From positions 208,923,190-208,987,189 of the forward strand of contig NC_081409.1 of the NCBI RefSeq assembly GCF_030272615.1: a stretch of 64,000 nt of DNA, in the 5' to 3' direction. The notes beneath the pieces were generated by a model, which did no database searches, was not told the DNA's origin, and was given only the letters and a program-made list of their open reading frames with translations. The position numbers and the translations under genes were made by a program. The number at the start of each line of letters is the position of its first letter. Positions within the stretch are counted from its first letter, which is position 1. Shown one piece after another: positions 23,877-33,978 of this stretch. The DNA is from Cryptomeria japonica. Lineage: Eukaryota; Streptophyta; Pinopsida; Cupressales; Cupressaceae.

Positions 23877-26800
23877 TCATGCTGAAAAGAAAACATGAAG
23901 GAAGGAAGGCCTCACTGAGACCCCCCAAGGACAACTTCCTTCACCCCAAGCATTGAGCGCAACTTTAGTGAAGATGTCAGCAACCTGCTCCTCTGTAGGA
24001 ATATACTCCAAGATGAGAGAACCATCCTAAATCAACTGTCTGATGAAGTGCATGTGGATTTCAATATGCTTTGTCCACTGATGCTCCACTGGGTTGCGAG
24101 AAATGTGAATGGCACTCTGGTTGTCACACCAAAGAATAGTGGGACAATCTGGAGGAAACCCAAACTCTGTCATCGACTGTCGAAGCCATAAAACCTCCTG
24201 ACTGGCTAACACTGCTGCTCGGTACTTAGCCTCTGTAGATGATAATGCAATAGTGGACTGCTTCTTGCAAGACCATGTAATAGGACCAGAACCAAGGCAA
24301 AAAATGAAGCCAAAAGTAGACTTCCGATCATTGACATCACCAGCCCAATCAGAGTCAGTGAAGCCAATGATATGAGGGGATCCTAAAGAGTAGTGAATGC
24401 CATAATGTGTGGTGCCCCGAATATATCTCAAAATACGTTTGGCTGCTTGCCAATGGCTCTCATGAGGATCATGGGAGAACCGAGAGACAAGGCCAACCAC
24501 AAAGGAAAGATCAGGACGAGAATGTGTCAGGTACAACAGACTGCCAACCAACTGCCAGTATAAAGTGGGGTCTACTGAAGGAGTAGAGAAAGTGGAAGAC
24601 AAAACAACACCTGACTGAAATGGAGTGGGGGCAGACTTGCAATCAAGCATGCCAAATCACTGAAGCATATCAAGAGCATACTTCTCCTGAAAAATGGAAA
24701 TCCCATCCGAAGATTGAATAACCCGTAGACCCAGAAAGAAGTGCAAGAGACCAAGATCTGTCATCTCAAACTGCTCCATCAAAGCTCTCTGAACACTCTG
24801 AATCATGGAGGATGAGCTACCTGTAATAATGAGATCATCTACATATAGCACTAGAATCAAAAGATCACCCTCCTAACGTTGAATATAGACTGTGTGATCG
24901 GAATGACAGCGTGTGAAGTGCGAGGAAAGCAAGAAGGAGTCCATCTTTTCATACCAAGCCCTGGGGGCTTGTTTGAGACCATACAATGAACGTCGAAGTC
25001 TGCAAACCAAAGAAGTGTCCTGCACAAAACCCTGAGGTTGCTCCATATAGATCTCCTCATGTAGGTCTCCATGCAAGAAGGCACTCTTCACATCCATCTG
25101 AAACACTGTCCATCCCTGTGAAGCTGCAAGTGAAAGTACCAGGCGTATAGAATTCATCTTGGCGACAAGAGCAAAGGTCTCAGAGTAGTCAATACCCTCT
25201 ACCTAAGAAAACCCCTTCGCAACAAGACGGGCCTTATACTTATCAATAGAACCATCTGCAACATACTTGGTACAATACACCCACTTGCATCGAACCAACT
25301 TTCTTCCCTTAGGAAGAGGATAAAGATCCCAAGTATGATTCTTCATCAAAGAAGAATACTCCTCATCCATGGCCCTATCCCACTCTGGGTGTCCTGTCGC
25401 CTCTGAAAACTTTTGAGGATCATCTAAAAGGGTATGACTCAAAAGACTAGAACCAGATGTCTGAGCACGAGTACGACGAGTATCTGAAGGATCACCTGCC
25501 AAAGAACAAGCTGCTTCAACAGTATCACGGGCCCACTTCGTCAAAGATGGAGCAACTGGTGGTGGTGGAGATGGTGGATCATGATCTACATCATCATCAA
25601 GAGATAAGTAATCCTCAAGAGATGAAGAGGAAGGAGTAGGCAATGAGGGAGAAGCTGGTGATGGAGAATCCATCTGAGGATAGCACTCATCAAACTGGAC
25701 ATCCCGCCGAAACAAGACCTCTCTGGAATTAGGATCAAACAACCTGTATGCCTTAACATCCTCACAGTAGCCAACAAATATGAGTGGTCAGCTCTTCCTC
25801 TCCATGGTGTTCCGCTGAGTATCAGGAATAAATGCCCAAGCCTCACTACCAAAAACTCGGAATGTAGAAACATCAGGCTTGACATGGGTCCAAGCCTCCT
25901 AAGGAGTCATATGTCGTAATGCCTTATGGGGCATCCGATTCTGAATATAATTGGCACAATTGATTGCCTCAGCCCAAAATGAAGAACTCATAGCTCGAGA
26001 CTGTATCATACAATTTGCCATCTCCCGTAAGGTTCTGTTCTTTCTCTCAGCAACACCATTCTGTTGAGGGGTATAAGGAACTGTAAACTGATGCTGTAAA
26101 CCATGCTCAGTGCAAAAATCTCTGAAAGCCTGATTTACATACTCCCCCCCATTATCTGTGCGTATCCTCCTGATAGAAAGTCTAGATTGCTTCTCCACAA
26201 ATGTCTTAAACTTCCTGAAAGAGTCAAAGACATCAGACTTGTACTTAAGAAAGTACACCCATGTACGTCTGGAGAAGTCATCAATAAAAGTGAGTACATA
26301 ATGGGCCCCTGAAAAAGAAGGAGTCAGAAAGGACATAAGATCACTGTGTACCAACTCTAGGGCTGCCCTAGCACGAGAGGCTCGACCCTTAGGAAAAGGA
26401 TCTCGATGATGTTTGCCAAGGACACAACCACGACATACACCATCTGTACAAGAAATCTGTGGAAGCCCAATCACAAGTGCCTGTGTACTCATCTGCTATA
26501 GATATCTGTAATTGACATGACCAAAACGCTCATGCCAAAGCCTGCTCATTGAATCTGCATGTGCTATAAGAGAGGAACCAACAGTGTCTGAACTCTCAAA
26601 GCCATCAAAACTATATAAGTGAGATGCAGAATCCACACTCCCAATAGCCACAACCAAGTCAGGATCATGAAGATCTCGAATAACCACATCATGAGGAGAG
26701 AACTCAACTGTCTTACCAGAGCCAGAGTGGCAAATCTAATAAACGGATAGAAGGTTTGTCGAAATGTCAGGAACCAAAAGCACATCCCGAAGACAACCAC

Positions 26801-27914
26801 CATCCAATGAAACAGTACCAGAACCCTGAACGGAAAGTTGTGCTGAGTCACCAACTGCAATATGTCTAGTGCCTGTAGGAGCAAGAGCGGTGACCAAATC
26901 CTGTGTGTGTGTCATATGGTGAGAGGCACCAGAATCTAGAATCCAAGTGGACGCTGAGGACAATGCTCGTGCAGAAAGAGCATGACCTTTCCTTGTGGGC
27001 TGTGAAGGAGGCTGTGGTGCATTGATATTATGCTACTGCATGGCTTCCTCCAAAGCCTCTAAATGTTTCCAACACCTGGAAACGGGATGTCCTTCCTTGC
27101 CACAAAAACTGCAAGGATCACCTGATTTCTTCTTAGTCTTGGAGGAAGACTCACCAGACTTTGAAGATTTGCCCTGTTTAGAATTGAATTGTGGTTTTGA
27201 ATCAGACTTAGGTGGTGGCTTGGAGGGATTCTCACTAGCCTCTGAATCTTTCTTAGGCTTCGGTTTCTGCTTCTGTTTTCCTTTGGAGGACTGGGCTACC
27301 AATGCTTGGTTCTGTGAACCTGAAAGTGAATCCAACTGCTTAAGCTTAGCTTGCTCACGAGTCAGATGATCACAAAAGACCTCAAAAGAAGGCATGACAT
27401 GTCGAGCACCCAAGGCATCCATGGTGGAATGGAAGGTCGAAGAGAAGATCTGAAATGGACCCCGAAGCTTGGAGAGAATCAGGAAAATGCACTCTGTATC
27501 AGTCTTAGTCTTACCACAACCCTGCAAGATAGATCTTTGTTGTTTGAACTTCATCAGAAAGTCCTCAATAGAAGGAAATGAATCAGGTACCAATGAAGTT
27601 AACTCTGCCTCAAGCTGGAAAGCTCTGAACTCGTTGACAGTACCAACAAGTCCCTCAAACTTGGTCCAAATGGCTCGAGGAGTGATACAACCCTCAAGAT
27701 GAAACTGGAGACTGTCGGAAATGTGTAAAGCCATCAATCCCATAGCCTGATCCATATTGTTCCTGTGCTGCATAATCTCAAAAGGACGTGTCAACTGAGG
27801 CTGAACCTCATCCAAACAGGACCATAACCCTTTTGACTGGAGAAGACTCATCATGCAACCCTTCCAAGTGTGGTAATTATGCGGTGTGAGAGATTCAATA
27901 GGTCTGTCTACCAT
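23877..27914 (-). pseudogene. Element E gag-pol, full length with nine in-frame stops
   Basis: One 1346-codon frame from ATG at 27914 to TGA at 23877, with no frameshift. Gag: PHNYHTWKGCMMSLLQSKG and a Lys/Ser-rich linker, then CCHC knuckle CSFCGKEGHPVSRC. Protease: WILDSGASHHMT. Integrase: zinc motif HERFGHVNY..CRGCVLGKHH, then VHSDLMSF, RTDNGGEYVN and GVAERKNRTLREMA. Reverse transcriptase: [31 protein letters not shown] and an intact LVLYVDDLIITG. RNase H: GFTDSDWAGDVNDRKST, then STEAKYRAA. The C-terminus ADIFTKVALNAW is followed by a non-canonical tail. Stops lie at 27033, 26736, 26496, 25899, 25788, 25203, 24873, 24657 and 24027 (lowest base of each). Seven are TAG where Gln fits, as in GFS-Q-VEGIDY. 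Two are TGA where Arg fits, as in KS-R-PLIF. Confidence 0.95.
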
Positions 27915-29039
27915 CCTGTGAACTGTGCCTCAACTGGTCTGAATTTTTAATTATTATTAAGTGGTCTTTCAGAACTAGACAGAAGATGCAGAAGGGGGTT
28001 TGATTTTTTTGTATTGGTGTTTGTAAATTCTGGTTTTCTGATGTAAATAACAGAAAGCAAGAGAAAACACCCCCCCACAATGCAAAAAACTAATCCCCAG
28101 TACAAACTGAAAGCCAGAAAATGATAGAAAGCAATAACGGGTTGAGACAAAATTTGGAGCACTTGAAGAATTTTCTGATGAAATAGAATTTAGATCTAGA
28201 AAGAGAACAGAACCACCTTTCCGACGCCTATTTGCTTGCGAAAAACGGAGTCCGTATGGAAAAGATATGGCTCCTGGAGTGCAAAAAACTTGTTCTGACT
28301 TTGACTAGCAAAAAACACTACAAAACGGAAAAATCAGAAAAAAAGTCCTACATTAATTAGATCAAGCTCAGAACCAGCTTTCCAACGCCTATTCGTTTTC
28401 GAAAAACGGAGATCAAACGCCCAAGTTATGCCCGATTTTGTAAAACTGCTCTTAAAGGGACCCAGATGGGCCTTTAAGCTCTCAAGGGCTTAAAATAAAA
28501 TAAGCCCCTGGTCCTCTGGGCGACCAGGGGCGGGCGCAGGGGGGCGGCGGCGCGGGGGTGGCGTTGTGGCGGTGGGCGATGCGATGGCTGGGCGCGGGCT
28601 GCGGGCGGGCGGGCGACAGGCGACGCGTGGGCGGGATACCGCCGACGGCGGTGGACGCCGGGTGGCCGCCGGGCTGCTTACCGGCGGCGCGGCGGTTTAC
28701 ACTGGCTGCGCCCGGTTTTTTTGAAAAAACCGTGGTTTTTGTATTTATTTATTTTTTTCAAATTTTTGCCTCGGTTTTCGTGCCCTAGGGCCGTACGGCC
28801 TTGGGGCCAAAATTTTTTTGCCTCCTGGTGCAACTGTGTCCAAATCGGATGAATTTTATATGGAAATAGGGGTTTTTGGGCGCTACAAGCTCAATGGTGA
28901 GGTCTGTTTGGGCTCAAAGTGCACCGAAAGAAAATACCCCCTATTCCAAAATAAAAAACAGAAGACAAACACAGATCTGATGCAACCAAAACCTGGATCT
29001 CAAAATCTTTCAAAAGTCTGAACAAGCTGCAGCAGATCT
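27915..29039 (-). other. Long untranslated leader of element E
   Basis: 1.1 kb between primer site and gag start. It includes an imperfect direct repeat (units near 28209 and 28371, 162 bp apart, each with GAACCRSCTTTCCRACGCC and GAAAAACGGAG). It also contains the GC-rich block at 28500-28720. A 76-codon plus-strand frame over that block is a composition artefact. Confidence 0.7.
28500..28720. other. CpG-dense GC-rich island inside the leader of E
   Basis: About 220 bp of very high GC with dozens of CpG in otherwise AT-rich DNA. The plus strand carries G runs such as GGGGCGGGCGCAGGGGGG and GCGGGCGGGCGGGCG, which could form G-quadruplexes. The element's own RNA would carry the C-rich complement. 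The dense CpGs contrast with the methylation-type decay of the adjacent coding region. Confidence 0.85.
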
Positions 29040-29052
29040 GGCTCTGATACCA
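29040..29052 (-). other. Primer-binding site of element E (initiator tRNA-Met)
   Basis: Minus strand TGGTATCAGAGCC directly follows the 5' LTR end (..ATCCTACA). Confidence 0.93.
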
Positions 29053-29371
29053 TGTAGGATTTGAGAAATACAAATCCACAGAACCCAAAAGAAACCTGCA
29101 TGCAAGAAACCTGTCACAGAGAAAGAGAGAGAACGAATACAAGGGTTTTGGCTCTGACAAAGAGAAAAGATGTATTATCAGAGAAAAAATGAATCAAGAA
29201 TATGAATAATACAAGAGATCAATCCTTATAAAGGAGATCAACACCAAAAGGAAAACCTAACCCTAAGGTGTGAGCATTTAATAATTAAATATTAATTATT
29301 AAATGACTAATGTATGCATAAAGAGAAATCTTAAGAGGAGAGAAAAGTTAATTAATTACTTTACTCTAACA
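29053..29371 (-). repeat. 5' LTR of element E, with promoter
   Basis: 319 bp; this is the transcription-driving LTR. A TATA-like box CTTTATAAGG lies at 29224-29233 on the minus strand, so RNA would start near 29195-29200. The 3' LTR has the same box at about 23546-23556. Confidence 0.92.
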
Positions 29372-29567
29372 GGTTCCCATTGTGGTTTTTCCCTTAACCG
29401 GGTTTTCCATGTCAAAAATCCATGTGTTATGTGTGTTGTTGATGTGGTGTTTATCTTTTCTATTGTTGATCCTGATAAGATCTAAAGTACAAATTAATTT
29501 GTTTTGAGTTTGGTGAAAACTGATTCATCCCCCCTCTCAGTTTTCCTGCATTATTGCTACCAACAAT

Positions 29568-29579
29568 TGGTATCAGAGC
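29568..29579 (+). other. Primer-binding site of element D (initiator tRNA-Met)
   Basis: TGGTATCAGAGC two bases after the 5' LTR end CCAACA. Confidence 0.92.
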
Positions 29580-29606
29580 TAGATCCTTTGGGAGGAGCTT
29601 GATGGC

Positions 29607-32600
29607 TTGAGGAGATCAGGGGTGACGGTTGTTGTTTTCAAGAAGGAGAGTCCAAGATTTGATGGAACTAATTACTCTATATGGAAGAACCAGATGGAAG
29701 TGCACTTGAATTGCCTTGGAGAAGATTATTGGAAGATCACAAAGAATGCATACATTGTTCCTTTGAATGGTCTTGTTACTGCATCTGAGATCAAATATGT
29801 TGAACATAACATAAGAGCTAAAGAAGCATTGTTGAGTACCTTGACTAATGTAAAGATGACTAATGTGATGGGATTGTAGGCTGCTCATGAGCTTTAGAAA
29901 CCTTGTATGAAGGAGATAAAAATTTGAAAGTTGCTAAATTACAGAGCTTGAAAGGAAAGTATGAGTTGCTGAGAATGGGAGAAGATGCGAATATTTCATC
30001 CTGTATGGAAAAAGTGAATGATCTTGTGTTGAACATCAGTTGTGCCGGTGGATTCCTTGAAGAAGATGAGATTGTAGCTAAAGCATTGAGATCTTTGCCT
30101 CCTACTTATAAACACAAAGTTGCTGCTATTGATGAAATCTGGACAGTGACAACTGTGACAAGAGATATGTTGGTTGGTAAGCTTGCTACTTTTGAGTTGA
30201 GAGAACTTGGTGAATCTCATGGAAAAATTGGGACTACATTTAAAGCTACTATATTTGGGAAGCAGAAGTATGATTCGGGAGAGAGTTCAACTAGGGTTTC
30301 CATATATGAAAGTAAATGAGAGAGATGGAAGAATACGAAAGAGAATTGGAAGAGCAGAAAGAGTGTCAAAGTATAATAAGCCTTACAAGCCTTATCGAAT
30401 GTATAGATATCATAAGAAGTGTTGTTATGTTGTTGATGAAGGTGTGATAGATGATGAGTCTAAGAAAGGGAATTCAAAAGATGAATTTGTGTTCATTGCT
30501 ATCAAGGAAGATGATTCAGTATTTGCTGATAGAAGTTGTATTGTCGAAGAGAAAGCTTTGACTGCTAAAATTGAAGAGAAAGATGAATGGGTGATTGACA
30601 GTGGTTGTTCATGTCACATGACATGTGATAAAGGGAAATTTGTAAATATGGAGAAGTATGATGGAAGTGTAGTGATATTTGGAGACAACAAAGCTTGTGT
30701 AATCCGTGGCAGAGGTTCTATTTCTCTAATGGTAAGAATAATACTGATGATGTTTTATATGTTGAAGGTTTGAAGCATAATATTTTGAGTGTTGGACAAA
30801 TGGTTGATAAGGGATATGATTTACAATTCAAGAATGAGAAATGTAAGATATTGAATAGCTTTGGTATAGAAATTGCATTAGGAACTAAAACTAAAGGTAA
30901 TATCTTTCATCTGAATGCTAGTGAGAAAAGTTGTTTGATTGCTCATAATGTTGAGAGTTGGTTGTTTCATAGAAGGATATGTCATGTTAACTTTGACTGC
31001 ATGATTAAGATAATCTCTACTCAAGATGTTAGATATGCCTAAGATAGTAAAGCCTACTAATATGGTATGTAAAGAATGTTAATTGGGAAAGCAAACAAGA
31101 ATTTCATTCAAAAGAAAACTGTATTCGTCTAATGGGTTACTAGATCTTGTGCATATTGATTTATGTGGTCCTTCTAGGGTGAGAAGCTTGTAGGGTAAAA
31201 AATACTTTATGTTGCTGATTGATGACTATTTTAGGATGATGTGGGTCACTTTTCTAAGGGAGAAATTTGAAGAACTGGAGAAGTTAAAAATATTCAAAGC
31301 TAGAGGGGAGACAAAGACAGGATTGAAGATGAAGTGTCTAAGGTCTGACAAAAGGAGGTGAATTCACTTATGGTGAGTTTAATTCCTTTTGTGAAGAGAA
31401 TGGAATCAAGAGATCATTATCTTCTCCATGAACCCCTCAACAAAATGGAGTTGTTGAAAGGAAGAACATAACAATTTTGGATTCTGCTAGAACTATGATG
31501 ATTGAAGTAAATGTTCTACATATCTATTGGAGAGAAGATGTTAGCACTGCTATATACACATTCAACCGGGTGCATATAAAAGGTGATTTTGGTAAGACTC
31601 CTTATGAGTTATGGTTTGGTCATGTTCATATGGTTAGATATTTCAGAATCTTTGGAAGTAAATGTTATATCAAAATAGATGAGGATATAGGAAAATTTGA
31701 TGTAAGATGTGATGAAGGAATCTTTTTGGGATATTCTAATAAGAGAAAAGCCTACCGATGTTACAACAAAAGAATGAGAAAGATAGTAGAAAGTGTGAAT
31801 GTGAAGGTTGATGAGAGGCATGAGAAGCAAATCAGAGCATGTGGATATGAATTTGATGATCAGGATGTTACTTCAAAGCAAGTGAAAACTCCGAGCATGA
31901 ATCAGAGTGATCTGGAAGAGACAATAGATCTAGGTGCTGTTGGAAGTGAAGAAGTTCAAGAGACTGAAAACCAGAGCAATCAGAAGACCCCAAGGTATGT
32001 AAGATTAAATCATTCAGAGTAATAGATTATTGGTGATAAAAGTAAAGGTGTGATGACTAGGAGAAGGATTGTTGTTGAAGAGACATGTTTGGCTTCCAAA
32101 ATTGAGCCTAAATATGTTGCTGAAGCTTGTAAAGATGAAAATTGGGTAAAAGCTATGGAAGAAGAGTTAGATCAGATTGAGAAGAATAATACATGTGAAC
32201 TTGTTCCGAGACCTAAAGATAAGAATGTAATTGGTACTAAATGGGTGTTCTAGAATAAGCTGAATGAAGATGGAGAAGTTGTTAGAAACAAAGATAGACT
32301 GGTATATAAGGGATATTTAGAAATGGAAGTATTGATTTTGGGGAGAATTTTTCTCCGGTAGCTAGAATTGAAGCTGTGACTTTTTCTTGCATATGCTACT
32401 CATAAGAAATTCAAGGTATATCAGATGGATGCAAAGTCAACCTTTTTGAATGGTGAATTGCAAGAGGAAGTCTACATTAAGAAACCATATGGATTTTCAT
32501 TGACAAATAAAGAAGACATGGTATGCAGATTGAAGAAAGCATTGTATGGACTTAAACAAGCCCCTAGAGATTGGTATGCTAGATTGGACAAGTATTTGAT

Positions 32601-33636
32601 GAAGTTGGTATTCTGTAAAGGTATCGTTGATAGTAATTTGTACTTCAAGATTGATAATGATAAAATTTGGATTATTGAAGTCTTTGTTGATGGCATTATT
32701 TTTGGAGGAGATGATGATGTGAGCAAGAAGTTTGCTGATGATATGCAAAATGAGTTTGAGATGTTTATGATACGAGAGATGAAATTCTTTTTGGGATTGC
32801 AAATTACACAGACTGATAAAGGCATTTTCCTATCTTAATCAAATTATGTGAAGGAATTATTGAAGAAGTTTGGGCTAGATGATTCCAAACATGTTGGAAC
32901 TCCTATGATAATTGGATGCAAGATGACAAAAGATGACGAATCTCCGAAGGCTAATCAGACCATGTCTAGATCTATGATTGGCAGGCTGCTATATTTGACT
33001 CAAACTATACTCGACATTATGAATGTTGTATGTCTTGTTGCAAGATTCCAGGTTGATCCTAAGGAAGGTCATGTTACTGTTGTGAATAGGATATTCAGAT
33101 ATTTGAAGGGTTCAATTTATTATGGTTTGTGGTATTCGAAGAATGATGATTTCATTTTGAGTGCTTATACTGATGCTGATTGGGTAGGTGATGTTGATGA
33201 TCGAAAGAGCACTATCAGTGGAGCATTATTTTTGAGAAAGAAGTTGATTTCTTGGGCAAGCAAGAAGCAAGATGCTATTTCTTTATCTACTGCAGAAGCT
33301 AAATACATTGCTGGTGCTAGCAATTGTACTTAGGTAATTTGGATGAAGCAGATGTTGAAGGATATTAGAGTTGTTTATAATGAGCCCACTGTTATATATT
33401 GTGACAATTATAGTGCCATCAATATTTTTAAGAATCCGGTGTTACATTATGAGACAAAACATATATCAATCAAGTTTCATTTCTTGAGAGAGAAGGTGAA
33501 TGAGAAGGAAGTCAAAATGGAGTATGTATCTACAAAGGAACATATTGTAGATATCTTCACTAAGCCTTTCCTTGCAAAAACATTTTTATATCTAAGAGAG
33601 AAGTTAGGGGTGATTACCCCTCATGGTATGAACTAG
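29607..33636 (+). pseudogene. Element D gag-pol polyprotein, broken
   Basis: Copia polyprotein homologous to that of A. The gag start ATG appears lost: GTG-ACG stands where A has ATG-ATG. Gag reads FDGTNYSIWKNQMEVHL and GEDANISSCMEKVNDLVLN. A stop (TAG for Gln) and a small deletion lie near 29877. A larger deletion near 30345 removes the whole CCHC knuckle that A retains in part. Protease is WVIDSGCSCHMT. Integrase parts include LVHIDLCGPSRV and LIDDYFRMMW, with a frameshift near 31320-31370. Reverse transcriptase has [16 protein letters not shown] and [14 protein letters not shown], but YVDD has become FVDG (about 32683), so the catalytic pair is lost. RNase H has DADWVGDVDDRKST and LSTAEAKYIAG. 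The frame ends with TAG at 33634. Confidence 0.92.
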
Positions 33637-33711
33637 ATGCATTGAGTTGCATCGATTCGGTGGACTTCATAGTCTTATCCTAATAGCTAGATTGATGAGT
33701 GGGTGCTACTA

Positions 33712-33978
33712 CTCAGAGGGAGTACTCAGTGTGTGGTTCAATTGTTCAGTGTGTGTCTAAGGGGGATATATTATATAAGAGTGAGAGAGTAATGATCTAT
33801 ATGTGTCTTTGGCATTGCTGTCAAAGGGGGAGATATGCATGTGAAAAACTATCTTATCTATCTAAGGTTGGAAGCATTGTGCGCATGATCTCGAGGGGAG
33901 ATTGTTGGATTTGATTTATTTCTTTGCATGGATTGTTTTTCACATTCATATGTTGCCATCAATGCCAAAGGAGGATAT
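33712..33978 (+). other. Polypurine tract cluster of element D
   Basis: Five purine runs lie at about 33712 (AGAGGGAGT), 33756 (TAAGGGGGATAT), 33822 (CAAAGGGGGAGAT), 33891 (GAGGGGAGATTGTTGGAT) and 33966-33978 (CAAAGGAGGATAT, adjoining the LTR). The fourth is followed by TGTTGGAT and imitates a tract/LTR junction, although the LTR really starts at 33979. Confidence 0.75.

Larger units (their letters stand above)
23387..29371 (-). mobile_element. Young Copia LTR retrotransposon E
   Basis: 5985-bp minus-strand Copia element of a different family from A and D. LTRs are 304 bp (23387-23690) and 319 bp (29053-29371), starting TGTAGGATTT and ending CTCTAACA on the plus strand. They differ by only two substitutions and a 15-bp duplication around AAACCTGCATGCAAG. 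Perfect 5-bp TSD GGTTC. PPT, PBS and TATA are all present. One uninterrupted frame covers gag-pol except for nine stops. LTR near-identity implies recent insertion compared with A and D. Confidence 0.96.
22274..29565 (+). repeat. 5' LTR of element D (interrupted by element E)
   Basis: Starts TGTTGTATATTAGAG and ends GCTACCAACA, directly before the primer site. A TATA box GTATAAATAAG is at about 23058-23068. Element E sits downstream of it, with its GGTTC target duplication at 23382-23386 and 29372-29376. Any D transcript would therefore run into E in antisense. Confidence 0.9.

Noticed and set aside
28558-28788. A GC-rich 76-codon ORF inside the leader of E.
   Set aside because: It lies in the CpG island, is antisense to the element and has low-complexity Gly/Arg composition; stop codons are rare there because of base composition.
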